Positions 1-6,314 of a DNA stretch of 41,174 nucleotides are shown here, piece by piece. The notes under the pieces were generated by a model. It searched no databases. It saw nothing but the letters and a program-made list of their open reading frames with translations, and was not told the DNA's origin. Origin of the DNA: Allofournierella massiliensis (GTDB taxonomy: Bacteria > Bacillota > Clostridia > Oscillospirales > Ruminococcaceae); assembly GCF_021531255.1 (NCBI RefSeq), contig NZ_JAFBIO010000015.1:1-41174 (forward strand), read 5' to 3'. Numbering within the stretch: the first letter of the stretch is position 1; every line of letters begins with the position of its first letter. The position numbers and the translations under genes were made by a program.

Positions 1-27
1 TTGGAGCGGGTTACGGGGCTCGAACCC
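1..27. repeat. attL: attL core, tRNA 3'-end direct repeat
   Basis: These 27 bases recur exactly at the right edge of the window. On the minus strand they read as T-stem/loop (TTCGAGC), CCCGT, the 3' acceptor strand AACCCGC, then T and CCA. That is the 3' end of a tRNA with U73, which fits tRNA-Gly (inference, because the anticodon lies outside the window). A tRNA 3' end is the usual target of tyrosine integrases. The prophage joins the 5' side of the repeat here, so the intact tRNA should lie beyond the right end. Confidence 0.93.
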
Positions 28-128
28 TACCTTGTTGTTTTATAAAATGAAAATATTTTGATAAAACGTATATTTTCCGAAAGTTTTAAATGTTCCCATA
101 GTACTTTTTTCGGTATTTACAAATAAAA

Positions 129-149
129 GTGTGTACTTTTAGTGTGTAC
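129..149. repeat. Integrase arm-type site pair, left
   Basis: Two direct copies of GTGTGTAC lie at 129-136 and 142-149, 13 bp apart and each followed by a T-run. The same octamer pair lies just inside the right att site (41083-41102). In the circular phage these would flank attP on both sides, as expected for arm-type binding sites of the integrase N-terminal domain. The function is inferred from position and repetition only. Confidence 0.55.
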
Positions 150-153
150 TTTT

Positions 154-1218
154 TTATTTCAGCTCAGAGAATATTTCGTTCAGCTTGCTTGCATCTTCTT
201 TGCCTCTGTTCCCAAAATTGTGGGCATAAACCCCATAGGTGTCCATGCTTTTACTGTGCCCCACAAGGCGCTTCATTTGCCCCTCTGGAAGGTTGGCAGC
301 GATGCTTACAAAGGTGTGCCGAAGCTCATAAAGAGTGCATGGTGTGATGTGGTTATAGGCTGCATAAATATGCCATCTTTTTAAAATATATCTCTCACTG
401 AATTCCCCAAACACTCTTTTTTCTTTTGGGTTTTCTTTTTTCTGAGCCTGCAATTCCAAGTATGCCATCTCAGACAAGGTAACGCTTCTTATGGCATTGT
501 CGTTTTTCCCCCGGGTAATCTCGTCCCTGCAATTTATGGCCCGCTGGATATGAACGGTGGCCTCTTTGATGTCATCCCATTCCAGGCCCAGCAGCTCCCC
601 AGGGCGCATCCCGGTAAGAACGGCCAGCCGGTAGTAGTGGATCAGTGGATCATCTACTTCCTTGTTGCGATATGTGGTTTTGGAGCTATTCATCAGAATG
701 GCAAAATCTTTTGGCTGAAGGATCTGCCGCTCTTTCAGTCTGGCTCCTTCCGGGATGCGAAGATCCTCTGGAAAAAATGTGGAATAGCCAGCCCTGCGGC
801 AAAAGCGAAAGAAGTTGTTCAGATCCCCCATGATGTTTTTGATGGTCTTCCGGCTGCGGCCCTTAGCGTGGGCATCATCCAAAATATCCTGAACATTTTG
901 TGTGGTTAAAGATTGCAGCTTCTTTTCTCCAATCCTTGGCTTTATCCATATGCGCCATCTTCCGTCCATCGGCTCATAATTGCTGCGGCTGGTGGTTTTC
1001 TTTACCCGCTCATAAAATTCCGCCCAGGCATCCTTTACTTTCACCCGCTGGCTTTTTATGCCCTGCTCCAGCCATGCGTCTGCCTTTGCATTAGCCTCAC
1101 GCTGGCCGGTGCGGCCCGGCTTTGCGGAGGTGAAGGTCTTCCGCACCCCGTTCTGCTGGACATTGATCTGCCATCGCCCTGCGCTTTCCACCCATTTGGC
1201 GGTGTTGGTTCGCTTCAT
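154..1218 (-). CDS. int: Tyrosine-type phage integrase
   Basis: A site-specific recombinase of 354 residues that would integrate and excise the prophage at the tRNA att sites. The N-terminal part (about 1-50) looks like an AP2-like arm-binding domain, followed by a SAM-like core-binding domain (about 60-160). The catalytic domain shows R205 in GMRPGELLGL, YELRH with R300, H321 in GHS, and nucleophile Y331 in VYAH. The first His of the usual HxxR box is Tyr297, a variant I recall as common in Firmicutes integrases. The start follows AGGAGG by 8 nt; an upstream in-frame ATG has no such site. It is the last gene of the minus-strand lysogeny block and ends about 130 bp from attL. Confidence 0.95.
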   Translation of the reverse strand: MKRTNTAKWVESAGRWQINVQQNGVRKTFTSAKPGRTGQREANAKADAWLEQGIKSQRVKVKDAWAEFYERVKKTTSRSNYEPMDGRWRIWIKPRIGEKKLQSLTTQNVQDILDDAHAKGRSRKTIKNIMGDLNNFFRFCRRAGYSTFFPEDLRIPEGARLKERQILQPKDFAILMNSSKTTYRNKEVDDPLIHYYRLAVLTGMRPGELLGLEWDDIKEATVHIQRAINCRDEITRGKNDNAIRSVTLSEMAYLELQAQKKENPKEKRVFGEFSERYILKRWHIYAAYNHITPCTLYELRHTFVSIAANLPEGQMKRLVGHSKSMDTYGVYAHNFGNRGKEDASKLNEIFSELK

Positions 1219-1281
1219 TGAAAAATCCTCCTGTTCGTGATAGAATAGGAGATGCAAGCTGCTCATGTTTGCATCCCAGAT

Positions 1282-1320
1282 AAAATCCCTCTGCCGGCTG
1301 CCACCGGCGGGGGGATTTTT
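1282..1320 (-). terminator. Bidirectional terminator between toxin and integrase
   Basis: A GC-rich hairpin (GCCGG/CCGGC core with C-rich and G-rich flanks) is bordered by A/T tracts on both sides, ending in TTTTTT on the plus strand and TTTTAT on the minus strand. It lies between the toxin stop codon and the integrase ribosome binding site and could end the toxin transcript. The integrase would then need read-through or a promoter of its own. Confidence 0.6.
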
Positions 1321-1330
1321 TGCATGAGTT

Positions 1331-1762
1331 TTAAATGAAACGTATGTATTTTTCAAAGTATTGCAATGTACTGTATTGGCAAATAATTTTATTTCTTGGA
1401 ACGTCCATACGCTCCTTGGCTTTTTTGTATGTTCGTATATACTGAATGAGTTTCATTTGAACAATATGATCTTTGCCTTTTAAGGCATCGAATTCGTTTT
1501 GCCTAATCGTAGGAGATCTCTCAAGGCTAATATATTCTGGGTCGTGAAGAACGATTGCCTTTGAAAAATCAAGCCCACATCCATGCTCTTCATCTGTCCA
1601 CAAAACAAATTTATGCTTGATATGAGAGCGCATGGGAACAGCAAAAGAAAACCGGTTTAACTTTACAATAGCCATCACATATGGCCTGTCTTGTTTCTGC
1701 TCAATTTCTTTACAGTTGGAATAGTCTTTATAAAATTTTGAGGACAGAAAAATAAATCTCAA
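1331..1762 (-). CDS. Type III toxin, ToxN/AbiQ (CptN-like) endoribonuclease
   Basis: A 143-residue protein resembling ToxN/AbiQ-superfamily RNases. It opens with RFIFLSSKFYKDY, then DRPYVMAIVKLN (about 25-36), VPMRSHIKHKFVLW (about 42-55) and GCGLDFSKAIVL (about 61-72), the order known from CptN/ToxN. These toxins cut cellular RNA and their own antitoxin RNA and often act in abortive phage defence. I chose a TTG start at 1762 because the frame further upstream runs through the terminator hairpin; the G-rich 3' arm of that hairpin sits 8 nt upstream and can serve as Shine-Dalgarno. It directly follows a two-repeat RNA and its terminator, the classical type III order. The subfamily is inferred. 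Confidence 0.85.
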   Translation of the reverse strand: MRFIFLSSKFYKDYSNCKEIEQKQDRPYVMAIVKLNRFSFAVPMRSHIKHKFVLWTDEEHGCGLDFSKAIVLHDPEYISLERSPTIRQNEFDALKGKDHIVQMKLIQYIRTYKKAKERMDVPRNKIICQYSTLQYFEKYIRFI

Positions 1763-1765
1763 AGC

Positions 1766-1796
1766 AAAAAACCCCCTCATGAACAACATGAGGGGG
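1766..1796 (-). terminator. Terminator between type III antitoxin RNA and toxin
   Basis: A perfect 10-bp hairpin (CCCCCTCATG, 5-nt loop, CATGAGGGGG) is followed on the minus strand by TTTTTT. A leaky terminator here is the hallmark of type III toxin-antitoxin loci, because it keeps antitoxin RNA in excess over toxin mRNA. Its GAGGGGG arm doubles as the probable toxin ribosome binding site. Confidence 0.9.
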
Positions 1797-1807
1797 CGGT
1801 GCATCAA

Positions 1808-1922
1808 TTGAGCTTTTTTTATTTTTAGTTCGTTGCGCTCTACAACGAAATCAACAGTTTGAGCTTTCTTTTTCCCGCGATAGTCGCGCTCTACGACTAC
1901 ATCTTAACAAGGTTTCCCTTGC
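1808..1922 (-). ncRNA. Type III antitoxin RNA, two tandem repeats
   Basis: Two adjacent imperfect repeats, 1859-1910 (52 nt) and 1808-1857 (50 nt), lie between a consensus promoter and the terminator. Both hold a 6-bp stem closing the same 7-nt loop TAGAGCG, but the stems differ (TAGTCG/CGACTA and TCGTTG/CAACGA), so pairing is kept by compensatory change. Both then have an A-rich stretch and AAGCTCAA. The loop GAGC can pair with GCTC of that tail, giving an H-type pseudoknot like those of ToxI/CptI antitoxins. The transcript should start near 1922 and be cut into repeat units by the toxin (family knowledge). Confidence 0.85.
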
Positions 1923-1928
1923 ACCCTC

Positions 1929-1957
1929 ATTATATTCTTATTTTAAATTTCTGTAAA
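1929..1957 (-). promoter_or_regulatory. Promoter of the type III TA locus
   Basis: On the minus strand, TTTACA (1957-1952) and a perfect TATAAT (1934-1929) are separated by exactly 17 nt, just upstream of the first antitoxin repeat. This is a near-consensus vegetative promoter, consistent with constitutive antitoxin synthesis from the prophage. Confidence 0.85.
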
Positions 1958-2011
1958 TATAGTTGTACAAAGTTTGGCGTTTTGACCAGATTAAATTCCT
2001 CTCCAATAGTT

Positions 2012-2440
2012 TTACGCCGTATGAAAATCCACGCCTCTGCACTCTGTCCAGTAGTGCAGAGCTCTTTTTATTCGCTTTTCCGGCATGTTGAACCATTCCG
2101 CAAGCTGCCATGGCTCCAAACATCCGGCCCGAAATGCCGCATTAAACTGCTCTGGGGAAAGGTAGTGCTCATAAAACCAACGGTCTGCCCGGTACTCTGA
2201 GCGTTGCCAAAGTTCAAAAGGGCTGTTTACTTTATGGAAAGCCCCCGTCGCATGGTGTCCATGCTCATGCGCCGCCGCTTCGTTGATCTCCGCTGTGGTG
2301 CGGAGTTGAGAGAAATCCAAAAACACAGCGCTGCGGTTACCCTGCCGGATCGACATAGCAGCGCAAAAGCCTATAGGATAGCTGTAAATCCCTATGCCAT
2401 CTTTTTTAGCGTAATCATACAAATCTGAAAGTGCACTCAT
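2012..2440 (-). CDS. ImmA/IrrE-family metallopeptidase
   Basis: A 142-residue protein with the zinc-protease signature AAAHEHGHHATGAF (HExxH type, His-Glu-His-Gly-His) near residue 57, followed by an acidic/aromatic segment (SEYRADRWFYEHYLSPEQF) typical of the family. ImmA-type proteases cleave the cognate phage or ICE repressor to trigger induction. Its ATG overlaps the stop of the XRE repressor gene (ATGA), so the two are translationally coupled and form the usual repressor/anti-repressor pair. The C-terminal half is probably helical and substrate-binding. The function as lysogeny switch is inferred from the pairing. Confidence 0.9.
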   Translation of the reverse strand: MSALSDLYDYAKKDGIGIYSYPIGFCAAMSIRQGNRSAVFLDFSQLRTTAEINEAAAHEHGHHATGAFHKVNSPFELWQRSEYRADRWFYEHYLSPEQFNAAFRAGCLEPWQLAEWFNMPEKRIKRALHYWTECRGVDFHTA

Positions 2441-2796
2441 TCTTTCTGCCTCTCACGCATGATCCTGACCATATCTCGTATGGTGGCCTGGTTTTCTTCG
2501 GTCAACTCTTTAAATCCGCCTAAAAAAGCAATATCTACATCGGTCAAATCAATGTCATCCTCCAATCTGAACCTGTCACTATCTGTGGCGGGTTCTTTTT
2601 CTTTGCCTAAAAGATAGTCGGTCGAAACCCCAAAATATTCTGCAATTTGATGAACGTATTTTCTATAAGATCGGCTACTTCCGTTTTTCCAGTTAGTAAT
2701 TACATTAGGGCTTATATTAAGGTAATTCGCCAGATCTTTAATTGCACCATGTTTAGGGCCTATACAATCAAGAATTCGCAAAAGCATTTCGTCCAT
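2437..2796 (-). CDS. XRE-family phage repressor (CI-like)
   Basis: A 119-residue DNA-binding protein. Residues about 18-63 form a helix-turn-helix (IKDLANYLNISPNVITNWKNGSS...YFGVSTDYLLG) with the STDYLLG ending typical of XRE repressors. The acidic C-terminus (DIDLTDVDIAFLGGFKELTEEN) may hold the ImmA-cleavable region. The start at 2796 follows AAGGTGG at 7 nt; longer in-frame versions run through promoter DNA. It is encoded divergently from the early genes, next to an inverted repeat and a TTGACT promoter that it probably controls. Confidence 0.9.
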   Translation of the reverse strand: MDEMLLRILDCIGPKHGAIKDLANYLNISPNVITNWKNGSSRSYRKYVHQIAEYFGVSTDYLLGKEKEPATDSDRFRLEDDIDLTDVDIAFLGGFKELTEENQATIRDMVRIMRERQKE

Positions 2797-2846
2797 AATT
2801 TGCCACCTTTTTTGTCTATTTTGACAAACCGAACAAACCAAACAAA

Positions 2847-2910
2847 ATACCGTTGACTTCTTGTGTTTTGTGTGTTTTAATATGGTTATACCGAATAAAA
2901 CATACGGTAT
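2847..2910 (+). promoter_or_regulatory. Early rightward promoter with ATACCG operator candidates
   Basis: TTGACT (2853-2858) and TTTAAT (2876-2881) are 17 nt apart, reading rightward toward the early genes. ATACCG abuts the -35 at 2847-2852, and an inverted repeat ATACCG...CGGTAT (2888-2893 and 2905-2910) lies just downstream of the -10. The shared half-site suggests cooperative binding by the divergent XRE repressor. The promoter is moderately supported; the operator role is inferred. Confidence 0.55.
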
Positions 2911-2948
2911 TTGTTTGGTGTGTGTGGTATGTGTGCCTGCAATCACAT

Positions 2949-3213
2949 GATATCACAAAACCAAACTAAACTCAACTATCGAACCACACAAAAAGGGGGT
3001 GCTGATTATTAGACAATAAATAGAAAAAGCACCTGCAGCAGTTTACAGATGCTTTCCTCCGACCCTTTGTTTACCGTTTACCGCTGCATCCTCTGGCGCT
3101 TTGCTGATACTGCAATTTTAACGAGTTGAGTTCTCTACAGCTTGGCGCTTTTGCTTTTCGGCACTCTTGCGAGGCGAGGAAGGGAAAAAGCTGCTTTCCC
3201 TTTCTTTGCGGCC
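2949..3213 (+). other. Long early leader without genes
   Basis: No convincing coding region. At 2949-2999 there is a diverged copy (about 80% identical by eye) of the sequence just before the excisionase-like gene, including a G-rich ribosome binding site, but it leads only to a 6-codon frame (GTG CTG ATT ATT...). Hairpins occur at about 3032-3055 (AAAGCA/TGCTTT) and 3180-3202 (AAGGGAAA/TTTCCCTT followed by a T-rich stretch), the latter a candidate attenuator before the first gene. The structure suggests a long regulated 5' leader. Confidence 0.45.
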
Positions 3214-3360
3214 GCTTCACTTATGCAGTCTCGGCTCTGCAATACAAGCCTTAGCATCAGCGATTGCTAAACGGAACCGGCAAGCTCAAAAGTTTGGTCA
3301 CAAGACCACGCTCCTTTCGCTGCCTATACGGCTAACAACAAAGATACCACAAAACCAAGC
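3214..3360 (+). repeat. Duplicated leader element, copy A
   Basis: About 147 nt that recur at 3743-3883 with clear identity, including GGAACCGGCAAG, TCAAAAGTTTGGTCACAAG and ATACCACAAAAC. Shared hairpins are TGCAG/CTGCA, and GGTC-ACAA-GACC in both copies. The first stem changes to TGCGG/CCGCA in copy B, a compensatory pair. It lies 41 nt before the excisionase-like gene. It is probably a cis-acting RNA or a regulatory DNA cassette; I do not recognise it as a named family. Confidence 0.7.
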
Positions 3361-3401
3361 TAAACTCAGCCAACACAACACACAAAGAAAGGGGGGATTC
3401 C

Positions 3402-3566
3402 ATGGAAGAACTGTATACCTGCAAGGATGTTGCTGAGCGGTACAAGGTTAAGATCCCTACTGTTTGGACTTGGGCACGAACTGGCAAGCTCAAGGCGACC
3501 AAGCTGGGCAAGACCTACTATTTTACGGCCGCTGCGCTTCGTGAATTTGAAGCGGCCGGGAAATGA
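3402..3566 (+). CDS. Excisionase-like MerR-type HTH protein
   Basis: A 54-residue protein of the small winged-helix 'excisionase/HTH_17' type. YTCKDVAERYKVKIPTVWTWARTGKLKATKLGKTYYF shows the helix-turn-helix with the wing ending in the usual GK-x-Y-x-F strand, and LREFE completes the last helix. Such proteins are directional factors (Xis) or early regulators. It follows AAAGGGGGG with good spacing to ATG. It is the first rightward gene after the lysogeny block and sits between two copies of a duplicated leader. Whether it is Xis or a regulator cannot be told from sequence. Confidence 0.85.
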   Translation: MEELYTCKDVAERYKVKIPTVWTWARTGKLKATKLGKTYYFTAAALREFEAAGK

Positions 3567-3742
3567 AAATACCGCCCGTGGTGCTTTCACGGACGGCATT
3601 TCCCCAAATTTGTTTACCCTTACACACGCATACCGGATCAACAAGCCATTGCTTTAACGTCCTGTTTTTACGGGTGGGCTACCCCGGGCGCCGGCAAGTC
3701 AATTCGGTACAGGTCAAAGCACAACCAGCTTCTTAATGTGCT
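3567..3742 (+). other. Intergenic region with candidate attenuator
   Basis: No gene seen. A 9-bp stem with one mismatch (CCGCCCGTG at 3572-3580 against CACGGACGG at 3588-3596) follows the excisionase-like stop codon by 5 nt and is followed by only a weak T-run, so it may be a partial terminator. The rest is a spacer leading to the second copy of the leader element. Confidence 0.4.
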
Positions 3743-3883
3743 GCTTCACTTATGCGGTGTGGCTCCGCATGGTTCGCCTTAGCATCAGCATAGAAAAGGG
3801 AACCGGCAAGTTCAAAAGTTTGGTCACAAGACCAACTCCTTTCTTGCCTGTATGGCACATCAAGAATACCACAAAACAAAAGC
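3743..3883 (+). repeat. Duplicated leader element, copy B
   Basis: The second copy (141 nt) of the element at 3214-3360. The first hairpin is ATGCGG/CCGCAT here, against TGCAG/CTGCA in copy A. The block from GGAACCGGCAAG to the GGTC/GACC hairpin and the tail ATACCACAAAAC are kept. It ends 76 nt before the second small regulator, so each copy precedes one DNA-binding protein gene. Confidence 0.7.
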
Positions 3884-3959
3884 ATTTACCATCCATATTA
3901 AGATTTACAAAACAATATCACAAATAGAATCCGTTAATTCGGACTGAAGGGAGGCAAAT

Positions 3960-4190
3960 ATGAGCAACGGCGGCAGCCGCTTTAAGGCAATGCTGAAGCG
4001 GCGTGGTTACAACATGACCCGGCTGGCGGATGAGATGGGCATGACCCGCACCCAAATGTCAAACCGGGTTTCCGGGACGGTGAAATGGACCTGGTCTGAT
4101 GCCATTCAGGTTACCACCCGGCTCTCTATTACTTTTGAGGAATTCCGGGAATTCTTTCCTGAGTTCCCGGAGGGGAGGGGCACAGCGTGA
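3960..4190 (+). CDS. Small XRE-type HTH regulator
   Basis: A 76-residue protein. RFKAMLKRRGYNMTRLADEMGMTRTQMSNRVSGTVKWTWSDAIQVTTRLSITFEEFREFF is a compact helix-turn-helix of the XRE/Cro type, close in pattern to small phage regulators and antirepressors. It has a good GGGAGG ribosome binding site 6 nt before ATG. It opens the main early operon, and its stop overlaps the GTG of the next gene. It probably acts as a Cro-like early regulator (inference). The C-terminus (FPEFPEGRGTA) is unstructured. Confidence 0.85.
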   Translation: MSNGGSRFKAMLKRRGYNMTRLADEMGMTRTQMSNRVSGTVKWTWSDAIQVTTRLSITFEEFREFFPEFPEGRGTA

Positions 4191-4369
4191 GGTTTCTCTG
4201 CGGTGTGCTGGCGCTGATGCTGTGGTTGATGTGCTTTTGCGGCATTGGAGCCATGATCGAGGGGGTACAGGATGTGCCCGGATATTTTTTCTTCTCTGTC
4301 TTTTGCGGAATCTGCGCAAAGACGGTTTCTGAGCATTTCATGAAGGAGGATGACGATGAAAGTTTTTGA
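4187..4369 (+). CDS. Small membrane protein, two TM segments
   Basis: A 60-residue hydrophobic protein starting at a GTG that overlaps the upstream stop codon. Residues about 4-24 and 32-47 are likely transmembrane helices, and the tail EHFMKEDDDESF is acidic. No family recognised. Tight coupling on both sides supports expression, while function is unknown; superinfection exclusion or host-membrane proteins of this size are common in phage early regions, but nothing specific points to that here. Confidence 0.55.
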   Translation: MRFLCGVLALMLWLMCFCGIGAMIEGVQDVPGYFFFSVFCGICAKTVSEHFMKEDDDESF

Positions 4370-4544
4370 ATTAAGCGGGCCTGTTTCATACGGCCAGTAT
4401 GACCAGATGGAGGTTTCCGGGGTGAGCGTGTGGAACGTCCTGAACGATCTGGGGCATTTCTTTAACAGCACCGGCAAAAATGTGCGCATTTCTCTGATGC
4501 TTGAAGAGGACGGGCCGAAAGAGGCTGGCAATGAGTTGGGCTGA
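4356..4544 (+). CDS. Hypothetical early protein
   Basis: A 62-residue acidic protein (MKVFELSGPVSYGQYDQMEVSG...ISLMLEEDG). AAGGAGG lies 6 nt before the ATG at 4356; an ATG 6 nt upstream is too close to it. It overlaps the preceding gene by 14 bp and the next by 14 bp. No domain recognised. Short alternating hydrophobic stretches suggest a small beta-rich fold. Confidence 0.55.
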   Translation: MKVFELSGPVSYGQYDQMEVSGVSVWNVLNDLGHFFNSTGKNVRISLMLEEDGPKEAGNELG

Positions 4545-4683
4545 TCCTTTCGCCTCCCAGCGTTCCGGCTTGGAATTCTGGGATAACTATTTTTCGGTTT
4601 TGGAGCCGCAGGAACGGGTGGATGAGGAAAATCCTTTTGTCCCTTTTACCGGCGAGGCTCCTTATGAAGTTCCGGAGGAATGA
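4531..4683 (+). CDS. Hypothetical small acidic protein
   Basis: A 50-residue acidic, aromatic protein (MSWADPFASQRSGLEFWDNYFSVLEPQERVDEENPFVPF...). It begins inside the end of the previous ORF and ends 3 bp before the annealing-protein gene. The ribosome binding site is weak (AAGAGG). No homology recognised. It fits the chain of coupled early ORFs, but independent evidence is limited. Confidence 0.45.
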   Translation: MSWADPFASQRSGLEFWDNYFSVLEPQERVDEENPFVPFTGEAPYEVPEE

Positions 4684-4686
4684 AAG

Positions 4687-5424
4687 ATGAGCAAAGAACT
4701 GATTTTCAGGGCTTTAAGGGCTGACGAGGTAGAGCTGCGGGTAAAGCAGATTTACCAGAAGAACGGGAAGCCGACCGGACTTTCTTTACTGTGCTACAAA
4801 AATGCCCGCTGTGACCAGAACATTTTGGACGAAACAGTAGGCCCGTTGAACTGGCAGCGCCACCACTTGCGGGACAACGCCAACTGCATCATCGCCATTT
4901 GGGACGATGAGAAAAAGCAGTGGGTAGAAAAAGAGGATACCGGCACAGAGAGCAACACGGAGGCCGAAAAGGGCCTGGCATCGGACAGCTTTAAGCGGGC
5001 CGGGTTTAACTGGGGGATCGGCCGAGAACTTTACACTTCCCCCAAAATTTTTATTAGTGCCGACAATTGCAGTATTAAGGAGACCGGCAAGACTGACCGC
5101 AACGGTTCACCCATTTTTGCCTGTTACGATAACTTTACGGTGGGGGAGATGACAGTCAGTGAGAGCAAGGTTATTACCCGGTTGACGGTGCTTTTAAAGG
5201 GCCGTGAAGTGTTTGCATTTGGGGACAAACCTGGTGAAAATCCGCTGATCTGCAATGATTGCGGGCAGCCGATCAAGGGCGTGAAAAAGCGGGATGGCAC
5301 CATTTGGTATCCGGCTGATATTGTCCAGTACAGCAAAGCAGCTTTTCAGCGGCAGCTCTGCGTTGCTTGCTTAAAAAAGGCCCAGAAGCAGGAACCGCCG
5401 AAGGAGGATAGCGTTACATTCTAA
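4687..5424 (+). CDS. Rad52-family single-strand annealing protein
   Basis: A 245-residue recombinase that would anneal complementary ssDNA during phage recombination. The Rad52/Sak signature is clear: an N-terminal beta region, then EAEKGLASDSFKRAGFNWGIGRELYTSP (about 93-119), where FKRA...WGIGRELY matches the DNA-binding core. The C-terminal part has CNDCGQPI and CVACLKKA (about 194-235), a probable zinc ribbon beyond the core domain. The start is preceded by GGAGGAATGAAAG. It overlaps the NinB-like gene by one base (TAATG) and is followed by HNH-like, SSB and RusA genes, a complete recombination set. Confidence 0.85.
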   Translation: MSKELIFRALRADEVELRVKQIYQKNGKPTGLSLLCYKNARCDQNILDETVGPLNWQRHHLRDNANCIIAIWDDEKKQWVEKEDTGTESNTEAEKGLASDSFKRAGFNWGIGRELYTSPKIFISADNCSIKETGKTDRNGSPIFACYDNFTVGEMTVSESKVITRLTVLLKGREVFAFGDKPGENPLICNDCGQPIKGVKKRDGTIWYPADIVQYSKAAFQRQLCVACLKKAQKQEPPKEDSVTF

Positions 5425-5975
5425 TGGCTGCGTCATTTCTTTTTAAAGAGGCCAAAGTGACCCCGGACGGGTGGCTTTGCCTGAACGTTCTGAATAAGCC
5501 TATGGCCCGGCAATTTGTGCTGGACATGAAGAAGCGGGACTATGTGGCCGACCTGAAAGAGGCCCACAAGAAGCGCAGCCTGGACGCCAACGCTTATTTC
5601 TGGGCGATGGCCGAAGAGCTGGCCGAGGCGGTGAAGAGCACCAAGGAAGAAATTTATAAGGCCGCCATCAAGGACGTGGGGATCTTCCGGGACTTTCATC
5701 TGCCGGTGGACGAGGCCAAAAGCTTTCGGGTGGCATGGGAGGCTCTGGGCACCGGCTGGCCCACCGAACAGGTGGATTTTGACGGCGGCGACATGGTGAC
5801 GATTCGGGCTTATTATGGCTCTTCTACATATTCCACTAAGCGCATGAGCCGGCTGATCGACCATATTGTACAGGACTGCAAGGCAGTTGGTATTGAGACG
5901 CTTCCGCCGGACAAGCTTTCCGCCATGATAGCCGATTACAGGCCTGTGAAGATGGGAGGCAAAGATGGTGAATGA
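5424..5975 (+). CDS. NinB/Orf-like recombination mediator
   Basis: A 183-residue protein with the NinB-like pattern KKRSLDANAYFWAMAEELAEA (about 49-69) followed by ...KEEIYKAAIKDVG, then TKRMSRLIDHIVQDCKAVGIETLPPDKLSAMI at the C-terminus. NinB (lambda Orf) loads annealing proteins onto SSB-coated ssDNA. It starts on the ATG sharing a base with the annealing-protein stop and overlaps the next ORF by 11 bp. The assignment rests on motif pattern and on the annealing protein and SSB neighbours. Confidence 0.75.
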   Translation: MAASFLFKEAKVTPDGWLCLNVLNKPMARQFVLDMKKRDYVADLKEAHKKRSLDANAYFWAMAEELAEAVKSTKEEIYKAAIKDVGIFRDFHLPVDEAKSFRVAWEALGTGWPTEQVDFDGGDMVTIRAYYGSSTYSTKRMSRLIDHIVQDCKAVGIETLPPDKLSAMIADYRPVKMGGKDGE

Positions 5976-6312
5976 ATACGGCGAAGCGCTGGACAAAAAC
6001 GGTTATGCACCCAGCGTTTTGCAGCCCGGTGACATGCAAGAGAGCTGCTTTTTGTGCGGTGAGAACGGCGAAAAACTGGATCGCCATGAAGTGTTTTTTG
6101 GCTCTGCATACCGGCAGAAATCCAAGCGCCTGGGGCTTTGGGTCTGCATCTGCCACGGCAAGTGCCACTTATGGGGCGAAGAGGCCGTGCATAACAGCCG
6201 AGAAACCGATCTGTATTTGAAGGAACAGGGCCAGCTTGCCGCTATGGAGCGGTATGGCTGGGATGAAGAAAAATTCCGGGCGGAGTTTGGCCGCTCGTAT
6301 TTGGAGGATTGA
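5965..6312 (+). CDS. HNH-like zinc-binding phage protein
   Basis: A 115-residue protein. C28-x2-C31, then DRHEVFFGSAYRQKSKRLGLWVCICHGKCH (about 39-68), gives a Cys/His cluster with a central HEVF, a pattern seen in small HNH-like or resolvase-accessory proteins of Firmicutes phages. GGGAGG lies 5 nt before ATG. Its place between NinB-like and SSB genes fits DNA recombination. It could be a nuclease or only a structural zinc protein; the active-site Asn/His of a complete HNH is not obvious. Confidence 0.65.
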   Translation: MVNEYGEALDKNGYAPSVLQPGDMQESCFLCGENGEKLDRHEVFFGSAYRQKSKRLGLWVCICHGKCHLWGEEAVHNSRETDLYLKEQGQLAAMERYGWDEEKFRAEFGRSYLED

Positions 6313-6314
6313 AC

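Noticed and set aside
4099-4531. Several overlapping minus-strand frames over the first early genes
   Set aside because: Their translations are shadows of the coupled plus-strand ORFs and lack ribosome binding sites and domains.
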